From Alphaproteobacteria bacterium (lineage in GTDB: Bacteria; Pseudomonadota; Alphaproteobacteria; DSM-16000; Inquilinaceae): a stretch of DNA of 64,000 nt. Shown one piece after another: positions 56,343-64,000 of the stretch. Numbering within the stretch: position 1 is the first letter of the stretch; the number at the start of each line of letters is the position of its first letter. The position numbers and the translations under genes were made by a program. The notes beneath the pieces are model-generated. The model did no database searches. It was not told the DNA's origin and saw only the letters and a list, made by a program, of their open reading frames with translations. The DNA lies in assembly GCA_028277405.1 (NCBI GenBank), contig JANQGH010000066.1, positions 62,001 through 126,000 on the forward strand, read 5' to 3'.

Positions 56343-56714
56343 CTAGCCTTCGAACTCATCGCGCCGATGGCGGTACTGAAGCGCCATCACATAGGCCTTT
56401 GCCGGGCGCAGTAGCAGCAGGGACAGGCCGATCACGAAACCGCCGGAGACCAGCGCGTGGACCCAAACCGCCGGTTCCCACGTCACCTCGACCCAGATGG
56501 CCAGACCGACAGCCAGAAAGCCGACGATGAAGATCAGGAACACGGCAGGGCCGTCACCACTGTCGCTGTCCGCCAGATGCAGGCCGCAATGCTCGCACTC
56601 ATCGACCAGTGTCAGATAGCCCTTGAAGAGACGCCCTTCGCCACAGCGCGGACAGCGGCAGCGCAGGCCCGCTACGATCGGCGAAACGGGAGGATACGAG
56701 CCGACGGGTGCCAT
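56343..56714 (-). CDS. DUF983 membrane protein
   Basis: A 123-residue DUF983 protein. The N-terminal 'GLRCRCPRCGEGRLFKGYLT' and 'CEHCGL' form a CxxC / CxxC zinc-ribbon-like module, followed by two hydrophobic helices 'AVFLIFIVGFLAVGLAIWVE' and 'ALVSGGFVIGLSLLLLRPAK'. The family regularly occurs beside ctaE and SURF1 in Alphaproteobacteria, as here, which suggests a part in oxidase biogenesis, but no activity is known. It lies 37 bases after the ctaE stop. Confidence 0.92.
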   Translation of the reverse strand: MAPVGSYPPVSPIVAGLRCRCPRCGEGRLFKGYLTLVDECEHCGLHLADSDSGDGPAVFLIFIVGFLAVGLAIWVEVTWEPAVWVHALVSGGFVIGLSLLLLRPAKAYVMALQYRHRRDEFEG

Positions 56715-56751
56715 CGCTATGGCCCTCCATCAACGCAGGAGGTCTATTGGC

Positions 56752-57627
56752 CTAGTGCGGGGCGAAATGCCCGTCGCCAAAGCCCCACCAGTAGACGGCG
56801 CCAAACAGGAACAGCCAGACGACGTCGACGAAGTGCCAGTACCAGGCGGCCGATTCAAAGCCGACATGGGCGTCCTTCTTGAACTGCCGCCGGCCGGCCC
56901 GCCACCAGCAGACCGCCAGGAAGATCGTGCCGATGATGACGTGAAAGCCGTGAAAGCCCGTCGCCATGTAGAAGGTCGACGGCATCACGCCCTCGCGGAA
57001 GCTGAACGGGATGATGGTGTATTCGTAGGCCTGGATCAGGACGAAGAACAGGCCGAGGAAGACGGTGATCCCCAGCGCCTGGGCGGCCTCCTTGTTGTTG
57101 CCCTGGACGACCGCGTGGTGTGCCCAGGTCACGGTCGTGCCCGACAACAGCAGGATCATGGTCATCAGCAGCGGGTAGTAGAACGGGTCGACCACCGTGA
57201 AGCCTTCCGGCGGCCAGATACCACCGGTGTAATCCATGCGCCCGAACTGATCGACGTCGGCGGGGAACAGTGCCGGATCGAAATAGGCCCAGAAGAAGGC
57301 AACGAAGAACATCACCTCCGACGCGATGAACAGGATCATGCCGTAACGCAGGCCGATCTTGGTGACGGCCGTGTGGGCCTTCTGGCGGATCGACTCGTCG
57401 AGCACGTCCCGCCACCACATGAACATGGTGAACAGAACGATCAGCAATCCGACGACCAAAAGCCACCAGACGCCTTCGTGCATGAACCAGACAGCCCCGG
57501 CCGCCATGACGCCGCCGCCAAGGGCGCCGACCAGGGGCCACGGGCTGGGGTTAACCAGATGGTAGGGGTGCGGAACGCCCTCTTCCGTCGAGGCCGGTTC
57601 TGGCGCGTGTGCCGTGGTATCGGTCAT
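56752..57627 (-). CDS. ctaE: Cytochrome c oxidase subunit III
   Basis: Core subunit III of the aa3-type oxidase. The 291 residues contain seven hydrophobic helices. Family motifs are 'HPYHLVNPSPWPLVGALGGG', 'MWWRDVLDES', 'RYGMILFIASEVMFFVAFFW', 'GIWPPEGFTVVDPFYYPLLM', 'STFYMATGFHGFHVIIGTIF' and 'AAWYWHFVDVVWLFLFGAVY'. It lies between ctaG and the DUF983 gene in the leftward oxidase cluster. Subunits I and II are encoded upstream at 59.5-62 kb. Confidence 0.97.
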   Translation of the reverse strand: MTDTTAHAPEPASTEEGVPHPYHLVNPSPWPLVGALGGGVMAAGAVWFMHEGVWWLLVVGLLIVLFTMFMWWRDVLDESIRQKAHTAVTKIGLRYGMILFIASEVMFFVAFFWAYFDPALFPADVDQFGRMDYTGGIWPPEGFTVVDPFYYPLLMTMILLLSGTTVTWAHHAVVQGNNKEAAQALGITVFLGLFFVLIQAYEYTIIPFSFREGVMPSTFYMATGFHGFHVIIGTIFLAVCWWRAGRRQFKKDAHVGFESAAWYWHFVDVVWLFLFGAVYWWGFGDGHFAPH

Positions 57628-57660
57628 AACTCTCTCACATTCCCCTTACTGACGACCCCG

Positions 57661-58329
57661 TCACTGACGGGCCGCGACGGCAATCGGCTCGACCATGCCC
57701 GCGGGCGCGACCTCGGCTGAAGGCGCGCCGTTCGACTGCTCAATCGACTGGTAGTACTGTTCGGTCGCCTCGTCCAGCGCTTCCGACTGGGTCGGAAAGA
57801 AGGTGTAGGACAGGGTGATCGCCCGGACATCGTCCATGGCGCGATCCGCATCGAGGGCGGCGTCGACGAAGAAATAGACCGGAAAGGTCACCTCTTCGCC
57901 CGGCATGATGATCTGCTCGTCGAAGCAGAAACACTGGACCTTGTTGAAATAGATGCCGGTTCGATGCGGATTGACGTTGTAGACCGCCGTTCCGGCCACC
58001 GGCTCGTCGCTGAGATTGCGGGCGGTGTAGTAGACCAACATCGGCTCGCCGACCCGGACCTCGACTTCGCGTCGTTCGGCCTCGAACTCCCACGGCAGGT
58101 CGCGGTTGGCGTCTGCCGTGAAGCGGACGCGCATCGTGCGGTCGAGAATGTCGGTGGAGAAACCGTCGGCGACCTGGGTCGTACCGCCGAAGCCCGTGAC
58201 CCGGCAGAAAAGGTCGTACAAAGGCACGGCGGCGAAACTGAGGCCGCCCATGGCCAGCACGATCCCGAACAGGCTGATCGCAAGCCGTCCGTTGCGGCGT
58301 TTCTGGCTTCTGTCTTGCTCAACCGTCAT
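57661..58329 (-). CDS. ctaG: Cytochrome c oxidase assembly protein CtaG (Cox11)
   Basis: CtaG/Cox11 delivers copper to the CuB site of subunit I. The 222-residue protein has one N-terminal membrane helix 'LAISLFGIVLAMGGLSFAAV' followed by 'PLYDLFCRVTGFGGTTQ', and a periplasmic beta domain with the copper-binding CFCF in 'GIYFNKVQCFCFDEQIIMPG' and 'EVTFPVYFFVDA'. ATG 58329 is used as the start of family similarity. It starts four bases after the small CoxF-like gene and precedes ctaE. Confidence 0.96.
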   Translation of the reverse strand: MTVEQDRSQKRRNGRLAISLFGIVLAMGGLSFAAVPLYDLFCRVTGFGGTTQVADGFSTDILDRTMRVRFTADANRDLPWEFEAERREVEVRVGEPMLVYYTARNLSDEPVAGTAVYNVNPHRTGIYFNKVQCFCFDEQIIMPGEEVTFPVYFFVDAALDADRAMDDVRAITLSYTFFPTQSEALDEATEQYYQSIEQSNGAPSAEVAPAGMVEPIAVAARQ

Positions 58330-58333
58330 GGGG

Positions 58334-58486
58334 TCAACCCGTCGGAAACTTGATAAAGGCGATGACATAGATCAGCGCCACCCAGGCGATCAGCACGAAC
58401 AGGATCGCGAGGTTCTTGCCGCGCAGGCGCCGCCGCGCCTCCCGGCGTTCGGCGACCTCCTGATCGGTCATCTCGCCGGCCATCAT
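58334..58486 (-). CDS. Small membrane protein, CoxF-like, between ctaB and ctaG
   Basis: A 50-residue frame, short enough to be overlooked: it begins MMAGEMTDQEVAERREARRR and ends in one hydrophobic helix 'LAILFVLIAWVALIYVIAFI' and a few residues. Its ATG overlaps the ctaB stop (ATGA) and its stop lies four bases before ctaG, so its position and coupling support translation. Small proteins of this shape occur at the same place in other alphaproteobacterial oxidase operons, sometimes named CoxF, and may be assembly factors. Function is not established. Confidence 0.8.
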   Translation of the reverse strand: MMAGEMTDQEVAERREARRRLRGKNLAILFVLIAWVALIYVIAFIKFPTG

Positions 58487-59415
58487 ATGCCCACCCCCGC
58501 AGGCGCGTGATCGACGATCAACAGCGCAAACAGGGCGAAGAGGTAGAAAATGGAATAGCCGAACGTCAGCTTGGCGGCCCGCCAGTTCGTCGCCTTACCA
58601 TCCTCCGTCAGGACACGGATGCAGCAGAGGACGAACACCAGGCTCAAAAGCACCGCGCCGACGCCGTAGAACCAGCCGCCAATGCCCAGAAGCATCGGCA
58701 GGATCGCAATCGGCACCAGCACCAGCGAATAGATCAGCATCTGCCACTTCGTGGCGCGCGCGCCCGCAACCACCGGCAGCATCGGCACACCCGCCTTGGC
58801 GTATTCCCCGCTGCGATAAAGCGCCAGGGCCCAGAAATGAGGCGGTGTCCAGAAGAAGATCAGGGCGAACAGAACCAGGCCGCCCCAGCCGACATCGCCG
58901 GTCACGGCGGCCCAGCCGATCAGTGGCGGAAAGGCCCCGGCCGCGCCGCCGATCACGATGTTCTGCGGCGTGCGCCGCTTCAGCCAGATCGTATAGACGA
59001 AGACGTAGAACAGCGTCGCGATCGCCAGGATCGCGGCGGCAACCCAATTGACCGCCAGCCCCATGATCATGACGGCGAACACCGCCAGGATCACCCCGAA
59101 CTCCAGCGCTGCCGTCGGCGCGATCCGCCCCAGCACGATCGGCCGTGAGCGGGTGCGCGCCATGATCGCGTCGATATCCCGGTCGTACCACATATTGATC
59201 GCGCCGGCCGCCCCGGCCCCGATCGCAATGCACAGGATCGCGGTCAGCGCCAGCACCGGGTGCAGCGCGCCGGGCGCCACCAACAGGCCGGCGACCCCGG
59301 AAAAAACCACCAGGGTCATCACACGAGGCTTCAACAGCGCGACATAGTCACGCCATGTCGCCCCTCCCGGCCTCGCCAACGCTCTGGTTGGTGTATCGAC
59401 ACTCAAATCGGTCAT
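58483..59415 (-). CDS. ctaB: Protoheme IX farnesyltransferase (heme O synthase)
   Basis: Converts heme b to heme o by adding a farnesyl group, needed for the aa3 oxidase. The 310-residue UbiA-family protein has eight to nine hydrophobic helices and the first Asp-rich motif 'INMWYDRDIDAIMARTRSRP', with 'YTIWLKRRTPQNIVIGGAAG' and 'FFWTPPHFWALALYRSGEYA' as further family blocks. It overlaps the CoxF-like gene by four bases. Heme A synthase (ctaA) is not in the window. Confidence 0.97.
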   Translation of the reverse strand: MTDLSVDTPTRALARPGGATWRDYVALLKPRVMTLVVFSGVAGLLVAPGALHPVLALTAILCIAIGAGAAGAINMWYDRDIDAIMARTRSRPIVLGRIAPTAALEFGVILAVFAVMIMGLAVNWVAAAILAIATLFYVFVYTIWLKRRTPQNIVIGGAAGAFPPLIGWAAVTGDVGWGGLVLFALIFFWTPPHFWALALYRSGEYAKAGVPMLPVVAGARATKWQMLIYSLVLVPIAILPMLLGIGGWFYGVGAVLLSLVFVLCCIRVLTEDGKATNWRAAKLTFGYSIFYLFALFALLIVDHAPAGVGI

Positions 59416-59449
59416 CAGGTCCGAACCGTAACTTCTCTAACTCTTAAGC

Positions 59450-59491
59450 GGATAGCCACGCCGACCAAGGCGATGCGGCCGGCGGCTATCC
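59450..59491. repeat. 8-bp perfect inverted repeat between ctaD and ctaB
   Basis: GGATAGCC (59450-59457) and GGCTATCC (59484-59491) are perfect complements with a 26-base GC-rich spacer. They lie in the 87-base gap between the ctaD stop and ctaB start. There is no T tract, so this is more likely an mRNA hairpin for processing or stability than a terminator, if it is functional at all. Confidence 0.35.
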
Positions 59492-59502
59492 AGATCACAC
59501 GC

Positions 59503-61110
<1,608 letters not shown>

Positions 61111-61130
61111 CTATCGGCTCTTTGCTCTTA

Positions 61131-61160
61131 GCTACTCTTGGCTACTCTTGACTACTCTGC
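61131..61160. repeat. Three tandem 10-bp units at the end of ctaC
   Basis: GCTACTCTTG occurs twice without a break (61131-61140, 61141-61150) and is followed by the variant ACTACTCTGC (61151-61160), which contains the ctaC stop codon. The array looks like a short slippage duplication of the stop region in the ctaC-ctaD gap. No function is implied by sequence. Confidence 0.7.
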
Positions 61161-62030
61161 CGCGGCCAGACGCACCTGCGCGTCGCGCTCAGCCATCGCC
61201 TCCGCCCACGTCGTGGTCAGCAGCACCGGCGGGTTTTCGGGATCGATCTCGGCGTCGCCAACCTGCTCGATCGTCCACTGGTCGAAGGCCTCCCGGCTTA
61301 CGGCGCGGATCTCGATCGGCATGTAGCCATGACCGATGCCGCAAAGCTCGGAGCATTGACCGTAATAAACACCTTCCTCTTGAATCCGCGCCCAGGTCTC
61401 GTTCCAGCGCATCGTGACCGCGTCCGTCTTGATCATGAAGGCAGGGACGGCAAAGCTGTGCAGCACGTCGGCGGCGGTGACCAGGATCTGGATGTCGGTA
61501 TCGACCGGCAGGACGACGGGATTGTCGACGGACAACAGGCGCAACTGGCCTGCCTCCTCATCGATCTCCTCGTCCGGGATCATGTAGCTGGCGAACTCGT
61601 CGATCTGCTGATCGGGATACTCATAGCCCCAATACCATTGGTAACCGGTGACCTCGAGCGTCATCTCCGGGTTCTCGACCCGGTCGCCGAGATACAGCAG
61701 CCGGAAGGACGGCACCGCGATGACCACCAGGATCAGTACCGGCACAACCGTCCACACCACCTCAAGCAGGGTGTTGTGCGTCGTCTTGGACGGGGTCGGG
61801 TTCCTTTTGGCGTTGAACCGGAAAATCACGATCGCCAGCAGCGCCAGGACGAACACGGAGATCCCGATGATGATGACCAGCAGCAAGTTGTTGAAGGCCA
61901 GGCCCGCCTCCGCGAACGGCGTCGCCGGCGTCTGTAGATTGATCTGCCACTCGCGCGGCTGCTGGGCATACGCCGATGCGCCCGCGCCAACCGCCGACAG
62001 CCCCGACAAAAACGCCAAAATGCGTCGCAT
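61152..62030 (-). CDS. ctaC: Cytochrome c oxidase subunit II
   Basis: Subunit II receives electrons from cytochrome c through the dinuclear CuA centre. The 292-residue precursor has a signal peptide 'MRRILAFLSGLSAVGAGASA', two membrane helices (about 48-70 and 92-112), and the conserved aromatic stretch 'LEVTGYQWYWGYEYPD'. The CuA ligands are the His in 'DVLHSFAVPAF' and 'GVYYGQCSELCGIGHGYMPI'. There is no C-terminal cytochrome c domain. It is the first gene of the oxidase cluster and is divergent from tldD. Confidence 0.97.
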   Translation of the reverse strand: MRRILAFLSGLSAVGAGASAYAQQPREWQINLQTPATPFAEAGLAFNNLLLVIIIGISVFVLALLAIVIFRFNAKRNPTPSKTTHNTLLEVVWTVVPVLILVVIAVPSFRLLYLGDRVENPEMTLEVTGYQWYWGYEYPDQQIDEFASYMIPDEEIDEEAGQLRLLSVDNPVVLPVDTDIQILVTAADVLHSFAVPAFMIKTDAVTMRWNETWARIQEEGVYYGQCSELCGIGHGYMPIEIRAVSREAFDQWTIEQVGDAEIDPENPPVLLTTTWAEAMAERDAQVRLAAAE

Positions 62031-62333
62031 ACTCTCCGTCCCACCTTCTCCGCCGGATTCTTCGGCGGCGCCTCATTTCATCGACGGCTTATACGCAACT
62101 GCGCCACGCCGTGCAAAGCCGTTATCGCCGCAGCCGATTTCTTGCGCTCGCGGCCACGCTTAACAGGCGTGGGGCTTAGCGCCGGCCTGCGGGAGCGATA
62201 GGAATTGCGGCAATCTGGCGCGCAGGGCTGGCGGCAAGCCGACCAAGCATCGGCAATGCCGGTGGCAACGGACCACCGCGACCACTATCTTGACAGAGAG
62301 CATCAAGCCCAATCCTTCCTCGAAAGCATCCAG
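62031..62333. other. Divergent intergenic region between ctaC and tldD
   Basis: No supported gene lies here. It should contain the promoters of ctaC (minus) and tldD (plus). TTGACA at about 62291-62296 could be a -35 for tldD, though its -10 is weak. A 6-bp perfect hairpin (CCACGC/GCGTGG, 62154-62172) lies in the middle. Confidence 0.5.
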
Positions 62334-63767
62334 ATGACCGCCCTGACAACCACCGATAATCTGTTCTTCGACCAGGCCGGCTTGGACCGGCACAAAACCG
62401 AGAAGTTGGTGCAAGAAAGCCTCGTAGGTGCCGATGATGGCGAGCTTTTTCTTGAGTACCGCCAGTCTGAGGCGATGAGCTGGGACGATGGGCGCCTGAA
62501 GAGTGCCAGTTTCGACACGACCCAGGGCTTTGGCCTGCGCGCGATTTCCGGCGAGGCCACCGGCTATTCTCACGCCACCGAGCTAAGCGACGCGGCGCTC
62601 AAACGCGCGTCGGAGACGGTTCGGGCCGTTCATGCCGGCCACGATGGCCATTTCGCCGAGCCGCCGGCCGGGACCAACCAGCGCCTCTACGCCGAGGACA
62701 ACCCGCTGACGACAATTCCCTTCGAGGCAAAGGTGAAGGTCTTGCAGGAGATCGACGCCTATGCGCGATCGAAGGATCCGCGGGTCCGCCAGGTCAGCGC
62801 GTCGCTGGCCGGCAACTGGCAGGCCGTCCGGATCCTGCGGGGCGACGGACGCGAAGCCGCCGACATCAGGCCGCTCGTGCGGCTAAACGTCTCCGTCGTC
62901 TGCGGCGAAGGCGACCGGATGGAGTCGGGCGCCTACGGCACAGGGGGACGGACGAGCTTCGACGCCTATCTCGATCCGGGCCTGTGGCGCCATGCGGTCG
63001 ACGAGGCCTTGCGCCAGGCTCTGATCAATCTGGAGGCGGTCGATGCGCCGGCGGGCGAAATGACCGTCGTACTCGGCCCCGGCTGGCCGGGCATATTGCT
63101 GCACGAGGCGATCGGGCACGGGCTTGAGGGCGACTTCAACCGCAAGAAGACGTCCGCGTTCAGCGGCCTGATGGGCGAACGCATCGCGGCCCCCGGGGTC
63201 ACCGTCATCGATGACGGCACGATTGCGGACCGCCGCGGCAGTCTGACGATCGATGACGAGGGCACGCCGACACAGTCCACAACGTTGATCGAGGACGGCA
63301 TCCTGGTGGGCTATATGCAAGACCGCCTGAACGCACGGCTGATGGGCGTCAAACCGACGGGCAACGGGCGACGGGAAAGCTTTGCCTATCACCCGATGCC
63401 GCGCATGACCAACACGATCATGGCCAACGGCGACACCGACCCGGGCGAGATTCTGGCCAGCGTGAAAAACGGCCTGTACGCGGTCAACTTCGGCGGTGGC
63501 CAGGTCGACATCACCAACGGCAAGTTCGTCTTTTCGGCCTCGGAGGCCTTTCTGATCGAAAACGGCAAGATCGCGGCGCCGGTCAAAGGGGCGACCCTGA
63601 TCGGCAACGGCCCGGACGCGCTGACGAAGGTCGCCATGATCGGCAACGACACCGCACTCGATCCCGGCATCGGCACCTGTGGCAAGGAAGGTCAGGGCGT
63701 GCCGGTCGGCGTCGGCCAGCCGACACTGCGCATCGACGGCCTGACGGTGGGCGGCACGGCCGCCTAA
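62334..63767 (+). CDS. tldD: Metalloprotease TldD
   Basis: TldD pairs with TldE/PmbA in a zinc protease that degrades or matures small peptides such as CcdA antitoxin and microcin B17. The 477-residue protein has the zinc motif H257-EAIG-H261 in 'PGILLHEAIGHGLEGDFNRK', and 'SFAYHPMPRMTNTIMANGDT' and 'FSASEAFLIENGKIAAPVKG' as family blocks; the third ligand Cys would be in the final 'GIGTCGKEGQGVPVGVGQPT'. ATG 62334 is chosen; the open frame back to 62205 lacks similarity. The TldE partner is not in the window. Confidence 0.96.
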   Translation: MTALTTTDNLFFDQAGLDRHKTEKLVQESLVGADDGELFLEYRQSEAMSWDDGRLKSASFDTTQGFGLRAISGEATGYSHATELSDAALKRASETVRAVHAGHDGHFAEPPAGTNQRLYAEDNPLTTIPFEAKVKVLQEIDAYARSKDPRVRQVSASLAGNWQAVRILRGDGREAADIRPLVRLNVSVVCGEGDRMESGAYGTGGRTSFDAYLDPGLWRHAVDEALRQALINLEAVDAPAGEMTVVLGPGWPGILLHEAIGHGLEGDFNRKKTSAFSGLMGERIAAPGVTVIDDGTIADRRGSLTIDDEGTPTQSTTLIEDGILVGYMQDRLNARLMGVKPTGNGRRESFAYHPMPRMTNTIMANGDTDPGEILASVKNGLYAVNFGGGQVDITNGKFVFSASEAFLIENGKIAAPVKGATLIGNGPDALTKVAMIGNDTALDPGIGTCGKEGQGVPVGVGQPTLRIDGLTVGGTAA

Positions 63768-63770
63768 TCG

Positions 63771-64000
63771 CTAGCTGTCGTGCACGCCGCCCCTGGCGTT
63801 TGAGTATCGTGCCAGAAAGACTGCGCCCACACCGCTGACGACGGCCGCCGCCAAGGCGGCCCAAGCCACCGCCGAGGGCAGCGTATCCATCACGCCGCCG
63901 GGCCGTATAACCGGCGAGGCGGCGAGAAAGGCGAACGTGCCAAGCGCGAAGGCGGCGGCGAACACCGCGCCGGTCCAGCGCCGCACCCAGGGCCAGTTTG
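63771..64000 (-). CDS. Membrane protein, 5' end outside window
   Basis: The frame is open to the window edge, so only the C-terminal part (about 76 residues) is visible; a GTG at 63986 could instead be an internal start. Two hydrophobic helices are seen, 'AVFAAAFALGTFAFLAASPV' and 'AVAWAALAAAVVSGVGAVFL', with a short polar tail. No family is recognised. Its stop lies three bases from the convergent tldD stop. Confidence 0.55.
   Translation of the reverse strand, partial: NWPWVRRWTGAVFAAAFALGTFAFLAASPVIRPGGVMDTLPSAVAWAALAAAVVSGVGAVFLARYSNARGGVHDS

Overview
The window is high-GC, densely packed bacterial DNA whose gene content and order point to an alphaproteobacterium, probably a Rhodospirillales-like lineage in the broad sense. 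The evidence for this is a CcrM-type DNA methyltransferase, split b/b' ATP synthase stalk genes in an F0-only operon, the bolA / J-domain / cobS / cobT neighbourhood, an aa3-type oxidase locus with CtaG, CtaB and SURF1, and the mutY / dciA / dsbA / smc block. No rRNA or tRNA gene, insertion sequence, phage gene or CRISPR array was seen. The region looks like stable core chromosome, and the genus cannot be fixed from it.

Layout. 1-8.9 kb: end of a GMC oxidoreductase, a SnoaL-like protein, then the leftward group small membrane protein-xerD-malyl-CoA lyase-accA, divergent from aroK-aroB-corC and a DUF2889 gene. 8.9-14.5 kb: RHH regulator, bolA, Na+/H+ antiporter, J-domain protein, cobS and cobT. 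14.6-16.7 kb: arsR with an AHSA1 partner, then a ferric-iron binding protein behind two Fur-box-like sites. 16.7-24.3 kb: ETF-QO, TPR lipid-independent periplasmic protein and ispE leftward; a UDG, moaB, a radical SAM protein and rnhB rightward. 24.3-28.5 kb: FUSC transporter, ccrM with clustered GANTC sites, folB. 28.5-31.9 kb: ispH-kamA/epmB-like-thrB-rnhA operon. 32-37.4 kb: lipoprotein, then a tandem glycine riboswitch and gcvT-gcvH-gcvPA-gcvPB. 37.4-41 kb: a PhyH-family dioxygenase and the F0 operon atpI-atpB-atpE-atpF'-atpF. 41-47 kb: smc, dsbA-like, dciA, and divergent mutY. 47-54 kb: peroxiredoxin, DsbD/ScsB-like reductase, yqgE, GNAT, M16 peptidase, thrC, small lipoprotein. 54-62 kb: M32 carboxypeptidase, SURF1, DUF983 and the cytochrome c oxidase genes ctaE, ctaG, a 50-residue CoxF-like gene, ctaB, ctaD, ctaC. 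62.3-64 kb: tldD and a membrane protein running off the end.

Functionally the window combines aerobic respiration (ETF-QO, the oxidase and its assembly factors, ATP synthase F0), one-carbon and C2 metabolism (glycine cleavage, malyl-CoA lyase), amino acid, isoprenoid and shikimate biosynthesis, aerobic cobalamin synthesis, chromosome maintenance (SMC, XerD, CcrM, DciA, MutY, UDG, both RNases H) and redox quality control (DsbA-like, DsbD-like, peroxiredoxin). I found no convincing wholly new multigene system. The best leads are regulatory: the riboswitch-controlled gcv operon, Fur-like sites around an iron-binding-protein promoter, GANTC clustering at ccrM, and a leader structure that could cover the ribosome binding site of the peroxiredoxin gene. 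There are also some protein oddities: an acidic N-terminal extension on AtpF and a family-4-like UDG lacking two of the four expected cluster cysteines.
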